Shown in pieces: positions 10,815 through 21,131 of a DNA stretch of 64,000 nucleotides. The notes beneath the pieces are model-generated. The model had not been told where the DNA came from. It saw only the letters and a program-made list of their open reading frames with translations, and searched no databases. Every line of letters begins with the position of its first letter. Position 1 is the first letter of the stretch. A program made the translations under genes and the position numbers. Source of the DNA: Rhipicephalus microplus (taxonomy: Eukaryota; Arthropoda; Arachnida; Ixodida; Ixodidae); assembly GCF_043290135.1 (NCBI RefSeq), contig NC_134710.1:462931376-462995375 (forward strand), in the 5' to 3' direction.

Positions 10815-11510
10815 TCATGCTGCTTCATCGACAGCTGTGTTTCCAGGAATGTTGCAGTGGCCAGGTATCCACTGGAATTCGATCTCATGTTGCGCCTTCT
10901 TTGCTTTAGTGAGCTCCTTCTGCGTTTGGTATGTCATACTATCACTTATTACTCTCCTGTTTGTACTGGAGAGTGATCTTAATGCGGCCTGTGAGTCACT
11001 GAAAAGTACCCATTTTCTAGCGTCTGCTACCGAGTTTATAAACTTTAGAGCATACAGAATAGCGAAGAGCTCAGATGTTGTAGATGACGTCGTGCGGCAA
11101 AATTTAAACGATTCCTGAATATTGAGCTGTGGTATGATAAATGCCGATGTTGAAGACGTTGTAGTACTTGAGCCATCTGTGTAAATATGTATGTACCCTG
11201 GATACCGCATGTGTATTTGATAAAGCGCTAGTTGTTGAGCAGCTTGGATGAACATGTCTCTCTTTCTAATAATGCCATCCACTGAGAATTCAATGCTTGG
11301 TATAACAAGCACCCATGGAGGATAGTCCATTTCAGAGTTCCAAAATTCATGGCTGGGTAATATATGTACATTACTTTGGACTTCGTTATGAGCATTGCTT
11401 TTATCTCTTAGTAAAATCTACAGCGCCAATGGGTGGTCCCTGTGTTGCGTCTGTAAGCGAAAAAAATGGCGGCATGTTTCAATTGTTCTCATGACTGGAA
11501 AGGGTGGTTG
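10815..11510 (-). pseudogene. LINE C ORF2, RNase H domain
   Basis: After nonsense codons at 11511 and near 11419, the minus strand resumes with ILPSHEFWNSEMDYPPWVLVIP and an RNase HI domain at 11180-10815. Catalytic residues are visible in order: IYTDGSSTTT (D), TTSELFAILYALKF (E), LFSDSQAALRSL (D), and WIPGHCNIPGNTAVDEAA (H and final D). All four acidic or histidine positions look intact although the upstream frame is dead. This domain removes RNA from the cDNA hybrid and is diagnostic of I-group LINEs. Confidence 0.88.
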
Positions 11511-14002
11511 TCAAGTCTCGGCTATGACAAGGCTGCTGGAAGTCGCTCGTGGAACACTTATGCAGACGCGCAGTCCCCTAGCTAATAGTCTTTGAAGTCG
11601 CTCCTCTGAAGTGCGGGAAAGGCCGTGTAACACTGCTGCAGAATATACAACTTTTTGTCGTATTAAAGCATTGTGAACAGCGAGCATGGATGATACAGAT
11701 CCGCCCCATGATGTGCCAGCAATTCTTCGGAGTATATTCACTAGTGTATTCACATCGTTTTCGAGTTTCTTTATGTGAGGTGCCCATGATAGCTGCCTAT
11801 CAAGTATTACTCCGAGAAATCGATGCTGTGTCACAATCATTAGTGGTTCTTCTTCTAAATTGAGATTGAAGTTCTTTAACTTCTTACGGGTGAAGGGCAA
11901 TACAGCTGTCTTTGCATGCGATAGAATCATTCCTCTTTCTTTTAAAAAGTTGTTGACAATATTTATTCCGTCTTGCAATGCAATCTGAATTAACCGTATG
12001 TCCGTGTCAGATGCCCAAATGCACACATAATCTGCATATAAGGAGTATTCCAACCTGGAAGGCAGTCTTTTAGCTAAATCAGCCATAACACAGTTGAAAA
12101 GAAAAGGGCTGAGTACGCTTCCTTGTGGCACTCCCTGTCTGACGTCGTGTTCTGCACTTTTTCCTTCGCTTGTCTGAATGAATATTTTACGACCTGATAA
12201 AAATTTGGATACCCACCGCAAAGACCTGCCGGACAGTCCGTGTTCCAACATACTCAGCAGAACATGAGTGTGACTGACTGTGTCAAATGCCCTTTTGATG
12301 TCCAAGAACACTGCGACCGTCAAACTACCACAGGCGCGTTCATGCTCCACATACGTTACTAGGTCCAGTATTGCATCCATTGTGCATCTCTGTTTCCTAA
12401 ATCCTGTCAAGTAGTTGGAGAATACACCAGTTCTGTTGCACCACCATTGAAGTCGCGCATCAATCATTTTTTCCATTACCTTACATAAACAGCTTGTCAG
12501 ACTGATTGGACGGAAGGATTCAAGGTTCAAGGGTGTCTTAGCTGGTTTTAAGATCGGAATGATGCGAGCAGACTTCCAAGACTCGGGTACAATTTCTTGC
12601 GTCCATAGATTATTGTAAATATCTAAGAGAATAGTTGTGCCTGTGGGCCCAAGGTTCTTTAGCATATTGTACGTAATGCCGTCCGGTCCAGAGGCCGATT
12701 TTTGACGACATGATGCTATAGCACAATGCAGCTCCCTTAACGTAAATACAGGGTCTAGCTGAGGATGCTGGGCCCAAAAGCAAGCATTAATTTTCTGGCT
12801 GGCTAATGCAACAGAATTATCAAATAAGGCACATTGTGATGCGGCGGGCCTAGTGATGAGTTGACAAAATTCATCTGCTACCACAGCTTCCGGTTTGTCC
12901 AAAGCTACAGCAAGAGCACGAAATGGGAAGCTCTGTGATACAGGGCCACTAAGTGCTCGAATTACAAGCCAAATTCTTGGAACAGGTGTGTGGGGAGAGA
13001 GCGTGCCACAGAAATCACGCCAGCGTCGTTTACCTAAATTTTCTAGTCGTCTGCGCATTACACTGTGGATTTTCTGTGCATTTTTGTATGCTTCTAAACT
13101 TCCGCTGCGTCGATATGCCCTTTCTGAACGTCGTCTGATGGCTCTTAGACGTTCATACTCTCCATCGACTGCAGCATAGTCTTTTGGAATCGGGACTTTC
13201 TTTGTACATTTATTCTCATTATCTTGCAGAAATTCAGTAAACCTTTCAGCTGTCGTGAGTTCACTATTTTGGTTTGTTATGTGGTGCCGAAAAGCTTTCC
13301 AGTTCGTCAATTTGCTGTAGCGTCTGGTGTCGTCTTTTCGCAAGTAGGGGTGACTTATTAGAATGGGAAAATGGTCACTTCCACGTGTTTCTACATCCGT
13401 CGTCCATACCACACCATTCACTAGATCTTGGGAACACAAGGTTACATCGATGCAACTAGAGTAATTATGCCGTCGGAGAAAAGTTGGGGAGCCGTCATTT
13501 AAAATTGTCAAATTGCATTTGTCTGCGGCACACTCAACAATGTTCCCACGTGCATCACATCGATCACTACCCCAGATTATGTTGTGCGCATTAAAGTCTC
13601 CGCATATAAACGTATATGAATTAGAAATGTTGAAGATATTTGTTAGCTCTTCCACCGAAATGCGGCTTGAAGGTTGTAGGTAAAAATTGATCACTGTAAA
13701 GCACTGCTCACCAAAGGATACTTTGCAAGCGACGAATTCCGGGAAGTCCGAATCACTTGAGTTAACTTGACGAGAAGGTAGGTCTTTCTGACGCACAAAT
13801 GTACTCTGCTAGGACCACTTCAACGAGATGACTTATATATCACGTAGTTGGAGAGGCGAAAATCATCATTCATTCCTGCCTCTTGGATGCAAAGTATTGG
13901 AAAGTTATACTTCAGAAGGAGTTTACGGAAGTCAGCACACTTCCTTCGAAGACCATTGGCATTCCACTGGTATATGGAGACATCTTTGTAGCGCTTATTC
14001 AT
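11511..14002 (-). pseudogene. LINE C ORF2, endonuclease and reverse transcriptase
   Basis: ORF2 begins with ATG at 14002, inside the end of ORF1. The EEP endonuclease starts with SIYQWNANGLRRKCADF and FPILCIQEAGM. A TGA plus a 1-nt frame change at 13797-13820 breaks it, and it resumes for 761 codons from 13796. Landmarks there are FICGDFNAHNIIWGS, TRGSDHFPILIS, SASGPDGITYNML, FRPISLTSCLCKVMEKMI, VFLDIKRAFDTVSH and VRQGVPQGSVLSPFLFN. The catalytic site reads YADYVCIW, where the family has YADD, so the second aspartate is lost. A TGA at 11511-11513 ends the frame before RNase H. The protein would nick the target and copy the element RNA. Confidence 0.9.
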
Positions 14003-15404
14003 ATGTTACTTGTCGCAGGTTTGACCCGGACTGTTGACACAGTAGTGCTTCCAGAGGCAGCAGGGCTTTTACTTCTGGCAGGTTGTTTGCTTCCGGTAAA
14101 GCAGACAGGATTGCCTTAAGTGCTGCGAAAAGCATTGGCAGAATCAACTGCATGACTGATGCAGAGGCACGGTCTCCATTGAATGGTTGATTTTCTGAGG
14201 CCTGTTGAGAATGACGTGGCGTTTTGGGGCGAACACTGGCACTGTCGGTTTTGCTACTTTCCGGCAGAGGTCCCGTGGGCGTTCGTAGCTTTGACGCGTA
14301 GGTTGGGTTACTTGAAGGTACTTCTCGTGAGTGGTCTCTCGAGTGTGCTCTTGGCGTCTCTCTTGGCGGTTCTCTTGGCGTGCTTGTCGGCTGTTGTTGC
14401 GGTGGCCGCTGAGGTGGATCACGTACAGGATGAACAATCTCAAGGTTTGGAGATGGTTCATAGGGGCGCGGTTTTCTTCCATGGATGAGCTCATGCTGAC
14501 GCATTTTTGCAGCAGCTTTACTTTGCGGGCAGCCTGAATATGAGGCAGCGTGATTACCTGCACAGTTTGCACACTTAGGCTGAAGAACAGACTTGCACTC
14601 CTTATGATGGTGTTCTTCTGAGCAGATCTTACACCGGCGTGTGTTACGGCAACTTTTCGCCATGTGTCTGAATCGCTGGCAGTTATAGCACCGAAGTGCT
14701 GGACCAAGATATTCTTCCACTAGGTGACTGGTGAATCCTAAGTAGATTCTTCCTGGAATCGGGCGGTCCTCTCGAAAAGTCAGGATCACTGAGTGAAGTG
14801 GACGCGTCGTTACTCCTCCATCTTCCTGGCGGTAGTATTTTATTTGCCGTCGCGCCGATATAACCCCTGCATCTCTCAAGTACTCTAGGAGTTGTTCGTC
14901 TGAATAGTGCAGAGGAACATGTTTTACTTTCCCAACGTTCCGAGTGTATGACTCTGGGATGAAAGGCTTAACTTCCAGGTCACCTACATTTGAAAGCATC
15001 AGAAGTCGCTTAGCTGAACTTAAGGAAGCAACGCTGACACTAAAGCTTCCATCTCTGGTCCTTCTGAATGACTGCACTTTTTCTTTAGCAGCGGAAACTA
15101 CTTCAGCTGACACTCGAGTGGGGTTCACTTTCCAGAAGCTAGCACCTTCAACTGTTGGACGAAAGACTACTGGGATACCCTCTGCTCGTTTCTTTTTATA
15201 AGTAACCAACGTAAATGGTTCATCTTCGCCCATGTCTTCTTCATCACTTAGGTGATAAGTTGACGTTTTATCGTCGAGAGGATTCTCTTCTAAGCGAGGC
15301 TTCTTGCTCTCAGCTTCATCGTCTTCCAATGCTGCTGTGCTCGCTTGAGCCATTTCGCGGTTGTGAATTTGCAAACGTGCCGGCTTTATGATGCTTGGAC
15401 GCAC
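13995..15404 (-). CDS. LINE C ORF1, gag-like RNA-binding protein (469 aa)
   Basis: An uninterrupted 469-codon frame. The N-terminal ~90 residues are acidic and charged (SDEEDMGEDEPFTLVTYKKK). Residues ~90-200 form an RRM-like region with FIPESYTRNVGKVKHVPL. Around residues 240-290 lie zinc knuckles CYNCQRFRHMAKSC (CX2CX4HX4C), CKICSEEHHHKEC and CANCAGNHAASYSGC, a three-knuckle array usual for I-group ORF1. A Pro/Arg-rich linker and a Leu-rich tail follow. It would bind element RNA and form particles with it. Its stop overlaps the ORF2 start codon by 8 nt (ATGAATAA at 13995-14002), suggesting coupled translation. The start is chosen as the first in-frame ATG before the acidic region. Confidence 0.85.
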   Translation of the reverse strand: MRPSIIKPARLQIHNREMAQASTAALEDDEAESKKPRLEENPLDDKTSTYHLSDEEDMGEDEPFTLVTYKKKRAEGIPVVFRPTVEGASFWKVNPTRVSAEVVSAAKEKVQSFRRTRDGSFSVSVASLSSAKRLLMLSNVGDLEVKPFIPESYTRNVGKVKHVPLHYSDEQLLEYLRDAGVISARRQIKYYRQEDGGVTTRPLHSVILTFREDRPIPGRIYLGFTSHLVEEYLGPALRCYNCQRFRHMAKSCRNTRRCKICSEEHHHKECKSVLQPKCANCAGNHAASYSGCPQSKAAAKMRQHELIHGRKPRPYEPSPNLEIVHPVRDPPQRPPQQQPTSTPREPPRETPRAHSRDHSREVPSSNPTYASKLRTPTGPLPESSKTDSASVRPKTPRHSQQASENQPFNGDRASASVMQLILPMLFAALKAILSALPEANNLPEVKALLPLEALLCQQSGSNLRQVTYE

Positions 15405-15530
15405 CTGTAAGCCCTAAGGCTTTTCATTGTGTCCTGCAGTATCACTCATGTGGTTTAACGCACTTGGACGAGCATAAGGCTCGTGGCGATGGCTACCAAC
15501 CACCGTAGTGGTCGCGTACTAGCCAAATCT
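15405..15530 (-). other. LINE C 5' UTR
   Basis: Upstream of ORF1 on the minus strand lies about 125 bp with a short hairpin (CACGAGCCTTATGCTCGT, about 15466-15483). The 5' boundary is uncertain. It is placed near 15530, where a weak AATCTT match to the 3' flank occurs. Confidence 0.4.
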
Positions 15531-15688
15531 TTGATAACGGAACCTCGTACCTGTAGGGTGCCGAGCCCTCGAATTCTTCACCCGGTGTCTTGTCGGCACA
15601 CCGCGAAGAAAAAACGATGCCACGTTCTTCGTGGTTCCTCGCGACGCTAGCTGCGTCGCAGCGGTGACGGCGGTGTCTACGGCGAACG

Positions 15689-16237
15689 CTATGCAGGTGG
15701 CTCTTCTTCCGGCGCAGCGAACACAAAAACGGACATAAAATGGTCAAATGCAAGTCCTCCCACCTGATTTTTCGTCAGGATGGTCGCGATGACTTGTGGC
15801 GTCGATTCGTAACGACAAATACGCTGGATATGGTGATTTCCGCCGCGAAACATCCAGAAAACACGGAGTCGACGCGATGAGCGACTGCTCCGGCCGGGCG
15901 CCTCACGCGTCTCCCTCGAAATCCCAGCTCTAATCAAACACGAATAGCAGTCATATGCCATAGATTCACATTGGTACCCCTTAAGGTGTTCACAGAACAT
16001 AACTGTTGCAAGACATCTGAAACGGTGCTTTTTACAAAGTTCACATATGTACTCTTTTGACCTCACCAAACATAATGTCTGAGGCTGCGGCGAAACACTA
16101 TCATTCGAATGCCATGGCACAGGCTCTACACCAGCATGCTCAAGGTTGGAGTGAACAGCTAGATGAGCCTTGCCGCATGCAAAGTATGTAAATAGATTAC
16201 ATATATACATTTGAAATGCTGTGATCAGGCACTGCAT
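15689..16237 (-). CDS. Cys/His-rich ORF, unrecognised
   Basis: A 182-codon minus-strand ORF contains CGKAHLAVHSNLEHAG, EYICELCKKHRFRC, FCEHLKGYQC and YDCYSCLIRAG. The spacing of Cys and His suggests several zinc-binding units, possibly a degenerate exon of the zinc-finger repeat family noted at 8826 and 60640. No specific family was recognised. The C-terminal third is Ser/Arg-rich and may be intronic. It abuts the 5' end of LINE C. Confidence 0.3.
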   Translation of the reverse strand: MQCLITAFQMYICNLFTYFACGKAHLAVHSNLEHAGVEPVPWHSNDSVSPQPQTLCLVRSKEYICELCKKHRFRCLATVMFCEHLKGYQCESMAYDCYSCLIRAGISRETREAPGRSSRSSRRLRVFWMFRGGNHHIQRICRYESTPQVIATILTKNQVGGLAFDHFMSVFVFAAPEEEPPA

Positions 16238-16239
16238 GC

Positions 16240-16955
16240 TCCTGTTCTACAAGGGGCGGCTGGGCCTCCTAGAAGCCAATGCAGATCCAGACCCTAGAAG
16301 CAAGTAGGAGACCACAAGCATAAAAGCTGGAGGTACTGGAGGCACAAAACAAAAGTATTCTGAATATGACAAGGTAAAAAAAAAACACATGTGCCATGTC
16401 CACGTTCCTAGCAAAATAACAGCCTTTCAAGCACAAAGATTTGAGCTAGGGAGTTAAGAAAAAATATTTCTATAGCACTTTCGTATTGTTATTTCAATGA
16501 TCCAATTACCTTAGATCTCTAGTTACAACTGAGCAAGCAGACTAGTTTAAAATGTCGCATATTTTGTCTGAAAACATGAAAAGCAGGACTTCAGCATGGC
16601 ACACTAAAAAGTGCTCTCACCCTTGTGGACACTTTCAAAGCAAAGCTCAATGAACATGTTTCTGTGCTTCAAAACGGTGTGCCTAAAGAGAGTTCCATGG
16701 CAATCTTACCATATCAAATAAAAGCAAAAGGAAAAAAATTACAAAAAAGGCTGTGGAATTTCTCTTCTGTAAAAATTATTTGAAGCAGTTGGCACGAAGG
16801 CATCTGCCAAAAAGCACCTGAAAATTCACATTCAGCCGCCGTATTTGGCCTGCCTGAACACTCTCACACTTACTTCTGTGCCATGCTGCCCATTTCCGAA
16901 AAATGTCTCAAGGACACGTCTAAAGAGCAGAGGGCACATTTCTACCACATTGCCA
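16240..16955. other. No recognised feature
   Basis: This is AT-rich sequence with short A tracts. I see no protein motif, repeat unit or RNA gene in it. Confidence 0.5.
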
Positions 16956-16959
16956 AATT

Positions 16960-17600
16960 TCGATCAGATTCACTTCACTCTATTTAGTCATCAAATTACG
17001 AATGCTTCTTATTCTAGGCCTCTGAAAACTTCCTTTGCGCACGCAGTAAATAGCAGTGGGGAGATTGTATCCCCCTGTCTTACACCCTTGTTGTTTGGTA
17101 TTTTGTCGCTGTCTTTATAAAGCACTATGATGGCAGTTTCTCTCCTTCAGATTTCTTGCAGGATGTTTACATATGTTTCGTCGACGCATCTGATTACGCA
17201 GTGTCGGCATCACTGCTGATATTTCTACTGAATCAAAGCCTTCTCCTAATCTATGAAGGTATGTGTTATTCGCATCAGGCGGGCTGGATCACTGGGCTTG
17301 ACACAGATTGCCTTTGCAGAGGCATTGACGTTCGATGTGGACTCCCAGGCAAAACAGTATAGTGGTTGGCTGTTTTCTGAGCTTTTCTCTGTTACCTGAT
17401 TGATAGTATGAATGTAGTCGATTGTTGAGTATAGCCTGTCCTAAATCCTGCTTGTTCATTTGGTTGATTGAATTTTAATTTTCTCTTAATTCTGTTACCA
17501 ATTACGTTTATAAAAGACTTGTATACGACAGAGAGTAAGTTTAGCCTGTCACTCTTCGAGTACTCGTCATCTACTTTCTTTTGTATTAAGATTACATTAC
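16960..17600 (-). pseudogene. RTE-clade LINE reverse transcriptase fragment
   Basis: Read on the minus strand, several frames together give an RTE-type RT. Near 17500-17430 there is NRIKRKLKFNQPNEQAGFR, then a TIDYIHTINQV segment. Near 17150 comes a YVNILQEI segment, and at 17085-17050 GVRQGDTISPLLFTACA. The RQGDTISP motif is diagnostic of RTE/BovB-type LINEs. Frameshifts and stops are frequent and the catalytic YADD region is not preserved, so only an old fragment of the finger-palm region remains. Confidence 0.75.
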
Positions 17601-17609
17601 ATTGTAGAA

Positions 17610-18540
17610 GATTTTGGTTCAGAAGATTTCAGGTGCGGTTAGGCACTGTACTTTCACGTACATTTATCCAGGAAAACGGCGTACCACAAGGCTGTGTCCT
17701 TAGCACTACTCTTTTCTTAGTAAAAACGAATTCCATTATTATGGTCATACGGCCCACAACCATGAACTCACTATATTTTGACGATCTTCAAATGACTTCT
17801 CGTGCAACTAACCTATCAACATGTGAGAGGCAACTTCAAGTTGCCTTAAGCAAACTAAGGCATTGGGCTGACAGAAATGGCTTCCGATTTTCTGCACGAA
17901 AGATGGTTGCTGTTGTATTTACATTGAAAAGAGTATTATTTCCAGGCCCAGAGCTTAGAATAAACGACATGGCGATTATTATTAAGCATAAACAAAACTC
18001 CTAGGGGTTAGACTTGACAGTAAACTAAACTTTCTTGCTCATATTATTGCGCTCAAAATCAACGCCAATAAAGCGCTTATTATCTTAAAGGTTTTATCCC
18101 ATAATGATAGGGGTTCTGATAGAATATGCCTATTGAAGGTTTATCGTTTCATCATGCGCAGAATTTTAGGCTATTGGGGCATTGTTTACGGCTCGGCCAA
18201 ACAATCCTACATTCGTCGTCTAGACCCTGTCTGCACACAATGTCGGTCCGCGTTTGTAAAATGGTGCCTAGAGAACATCCCCAGTCCAGAGTTTGCACAT
18301 AGATTTCAATGAATTTCCGCTATGCCAGCGCCGCATTATTTTAAACATTCTCTTATCTTTGAAGGATTAGGTTACAGTCTCAACATATATACAACGACGT
18401 CACCACGCAATGCCACTCACGTTCATACTACTCAAACAGGCCACACCTCATCAAACCATTGATTTTACGCTTCGAAGAGCATTTACGCAGATGGCTCGAA
18501 AACTAAACAGCATGTTGGCACTGGCAGAAAGAGCGTAAAG
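17610..18540 (+). pseudogene. LINE E fragment: I-group RT and start of RNase H
   Basis: The plus strand from 17630 reads a truncated RT: ENGVPQGCVLSTTLFLV, then NSLYFDDLQMTSRATN (family YADD, here YFDD), and LSKLRHWADRNGFRFSARK with VFTLKRV. After a stop near 18004 other frames continue RLDSKLNFLAH and ILGYWGIVYGSA. At about 18480-18530 IYADGSKTKQHVG matches the first catalytic motif of an RNase H (YTDGSK). The order RT then RNase H indicates the I group. It is 5' and 3' truncated and degenerate. Confidence 0.75.
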
Positions 18541-19003
18541 AGTTTATTTACAGGATCCTGCGTGGGGTAGGTGCCTCCCTTGTAGGGCACGGTCTACCCT
18601 TCTAATGTTTTAGTCAAAGCAGTCCTAGGAACACTGGGCCAAGAACTCGACGGTTGAACCTGACTTGACAGAGAATACTTGGGCTACCGCGCTCGTGCTT
18701 GCGGGTCACGAGTTCGCGTTCTCCTCTGCCTGGCCAGGACCCCCTCGAGCCGCTGGATTGCCCATTTCTGAGATTGGCAGTCCACCGAGCGGATCCACCG
18801 CTCCATGTGAGCTGGCCGTTCTTGGCGAGTTGTGCTGTCGTCGGCACCACTTACTCTGCCATGAGATTCCCCAGCCCTGCCGCACACATCACTGTCGGCA
18901 CTGTCGCATGAACTGCCAGTGCCATGTGTCCTAGTGGTGAACAAGAACAGGCGGCACTAGGACACATTGCACTGGGATTGCGACAGAAGCAAGCGCTGTC
19001 AGT
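18541..19003. other. Unassigned sequence between LINE E and Harbinger element
   Basis: This stretch is moderately GC-rich. On the minus strand it ends with GTAAATAAAC near 18541-18550, which could be a polyadenylation signal of an unidentified transcript or LTR. Frames on both strands show no family motif. Confidence 0.3.
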
Positions 19004-19799
19004 GTACCCCCGAATGCCGAGATGTTACTTGGCTCATGACTTCGACTTGACTTGAGCAAGTCGGCGTGAAGCAAGCAGCTTACTTCAAAACGCCTAAGTC
19101 AGCCTTCGCGTTTAATAGATGCTCAGGCTGTCTTGCTTGGTCAAGTCAAGAACGAGCTTCAAAACAGAAACACGCTGCTTGCCTGCTAACGAGGGTAATA
19201 ATGAAGTTGTTCGCGTAAGGCATGTGTTACAGCAAAAAAAGACCATACGTTTTAAAATAACTGTAAAAACGAAGGGCCACAAGCATATTTTTGCCATTTT
19301 ATGGCTAACGAGCGGCACGTGATGCCTGCCGCCACAGCGATGCGTAATGTTGCTTCTGTAAAGCTTTCATTGCCCGCTGGTTTTAGTGCCCACCCAAATG
19401 CGGCGCGTTTCTCCACGGTTGCTTGTTTGCAAGCGAAACAAGCATTGCGTTGGGTTCTTTTCTCATTATTTTTTCAACCGAATGCCATGGCGTGTATTTG
19501 TACTGACCTGGCTCACTAAATAACGTGATTTTCACGGTATTTGCCTTTCTTTTCGCCTGTTGACATGCTTGTAGTGGGCTAGGTCGCAGTTATATATGAA
19601 AAAAAAAACAAGTTCTGGGAATAAATGTGATTCGTATCCTTTTGTTGAGCTTGGTAAACAAGAAAAAATTGGGAGTCAGCACATTGCCCTCAGCAGAATT
19701 TTCTCTCGCTGGGTGCAGCAATGTCTCGCTGTATGGTGGTGAAGGGGATCAAAGAACCCCTGATAGGGGCACCTCTTTTCATGTGTGTTGAATTTTACG

Positions 19800-20612
19800 T
19801 AGCGTTGTTCTACAACGATGCCTTTTTAAGCGAGAAACAGGGCCCTAGATGGGACGAAAGGATAGACGAGGCACACAGACACAGCGCCGAGTCCATTTTG
19901 GACAAAAAGAGACGGAAAAGGTCGTCGTGTTTTAGAAAAAAAAACAGAAATAGCCTTTGCAGTACAAAACACTTCGGCTTTGTCACTACCGGGGCTATTA
20001 ATACGCACCTGTGTGTAGTCGACACTCAGCAACTTCATAAAAGTCCCACATAACTACAGATAGTGACGCCGGTTGCGGCAAGCGCACCAGCATCGCGTAC
20101 AGGTGCTTTGCGACGAGTAGCGTAGCATTTCCTACTGCACGGCAAACTGTCGACTACGGAATGCGGAAGAGATTCCCAGTGACTGTTGGGAATGTGCCAG
20201 CGCCGTAAAACCTGAGAGCCATCAGTAGCTGTAACACTGGAGGCACAGGGTGTCTTCGGTTGTCCCCACTTTCACGGAGTGGCAACATACCCAGCAGCTG
20301 CCACACGGCGTTCTTCGTGAATCTGTATTGAGCGTAGAATTCTTCCTCGTCGTACAACTCCATCGAATTTCCTCAGTCACATAAAGCGGCTCCAAGAATC
20401 TTTGGCAGGCAGTGCGCCTCAGAAAATGCTACGCTCATGGCGAGGTAAGCAAACTCAAAAGCGGCCACCCTCCGCGCGACGTCCATTCGAGAGGTGGCCA
20501 TGTTGGGAGCCGCGTGAAGTCGCTTTCGAATAACGCGTGAAGTCGCTTTCGAACTAGCCCCGCAGCAGACTTGAAACTTGTCCTGACTGCAACCGAGCCA
20601 AGTCGCCTTCAA
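19800..20612 (-). pseudogene. HARBI1-like DDE nuclease, degenerate
   Basis: The minus strand from 20363 reads MELYDEEEFYAQYRFTKNAV, LLGMLPLRESGDNRR and LQLLMALRFYGAGTF, the N-terminal signature of Harbinger nucleases. A TAG at about 20152-20154 interrupts STVCRAVGNATLL, and the match continues VVMWDFYEVAECRL. After stops and frame changes it reads YTQVRINSPGSDKAEVF (family DCTHVRI, containing the first catalytic aspartate, here altered). The second half is scrambled between two frames down to about 19800. The upstream frame 20612-20373 (AAFEFAYLAMSVAFSEA) may be its 5' exon. The family cuts DNA at element ends; this copy cannot. Confidence 0.85.
20511..20557. repeat. Tandem duplication inside the Harbinger element
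   Basis: GCGTGAAGTCGCTTTCGAA occurs twice in a row with a short spacer (about 23-bp period), in the presumed 5' exon of the nuclease pseudogene. Confidence 0.7.
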
Positions 20613-20894
20613 GTCGTCCGCAAGTTCGAGAACGATTTATGGTGACCGGCAAGATTGTCTTGAGTCAAGGACGAGTCAAGTACAAATCAAGTACCATCTC
20701 TGCATTCGGGGGTTAGACTACCAGAGTGCATGTCTATTTTCAGCGCTGATTTGTACTCCTTACGAGAAGCAGTAAAAAAATCTGCAGTGAGAAATACACA
20801 AGCAATCATATACACTGACTCAATAAATTAAATAAAAGCGCTACTTTTAAAATCTGAGAGTGGACTTTTACTAGGTGATATCCTACATATGTAG

Positions 20895-21082
20895 AGAGGA
20901 AGAAGATTATGTGCCAGAGTGGGTCGTGCCTTGAGCGAGAGGAGCCGAGTGCGAGCTGTTTCCCCGAGCGCTGTCATTCCTGTGTCGGTTGTTGCCGCCC
21001 GCTTTCCCTATAAATTGACCTGCTGTGCAGGTAGGTACTACTTACGCCAATAAACCCCGTTTCGGAGTGGTGGAGGTGCTGG
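20895..21082 (+). other. Gypsy-1 5' LTR remnant, leader and primer-binding site
   Basis: Upstream of the Gypsy-1 gag lie a TATAAAT box (21009-21015) and an AATAAA signal (21049-21054), in promoter-then-polyadenylation order. At 21068 follows TGGTGGAGGTGCTGG, nearly identical to the sequences placed just after the LTRs of Gypsy-2 (49040) and Gypsy-3 (52396). This is the likely tRNA primer-binding site. The 5' edge of the LTR is not defined. Confidence 0.55.
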
Positions 21083-21131
21083 GTAACTCAACCTGGAACT
21101 CCGCAACAGGAAATTACCTGCCATTCCTAAG

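Larger units (their letters stand above)
9899..15530 (-). mobile_element. LINE C, near full-length I-group non-LTR retrotransposon
   Basis: The element runs on the minus strand from about 15530 (5' end) to an A7 tract at 9899-9905 preceded by ATATCAAT (3' end). In order it has a 5' UTR, a gag-like ORF1 with zinc knuckles, ORF2 with endonuclease, RT, RNase H and a C-terminal Cys/His module, and a ~420-bp 3' UTR. This is the full I-group order. Only AATCTT is shared between the two flanks, so a target duplication is not convincing. Nonsense codons, one frameshift and a mutated RT active site show it is dead. It is closely related in layout to LINE B. Confidence 0.88.
19007..20712. mobile_element. 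PIF/Harbinger DNA transposon, both ends present
   Basis: The left end at 19007 begins CCCCCGAATGCCGAGATG. The right end at 20712 reads, in reverse complement, CCCCCGAATGCAGAGATGG, giving terminal inverted repeats of about 25 bp with two or three mismatches. Flanking trinucleotides are GTA (19004-19006) and TTA (20713-20715), consistent with a 3-bp T(T/A)A target duplication with one change. The element is 1706 bp and carries a degenerate HARBI1-like nuclease on the minus strand. Both ends contain repeated AAGTCAAG-type subterminal motifs. No Myb/SANT partner gene was found, so it is non-autonomous. Confidence 0.88.

Noticed and set aside
9899..15532. AATCTT as target duplication of LINE C
   Set aside because: Six bases in AT-rich flanks are too little to support it.
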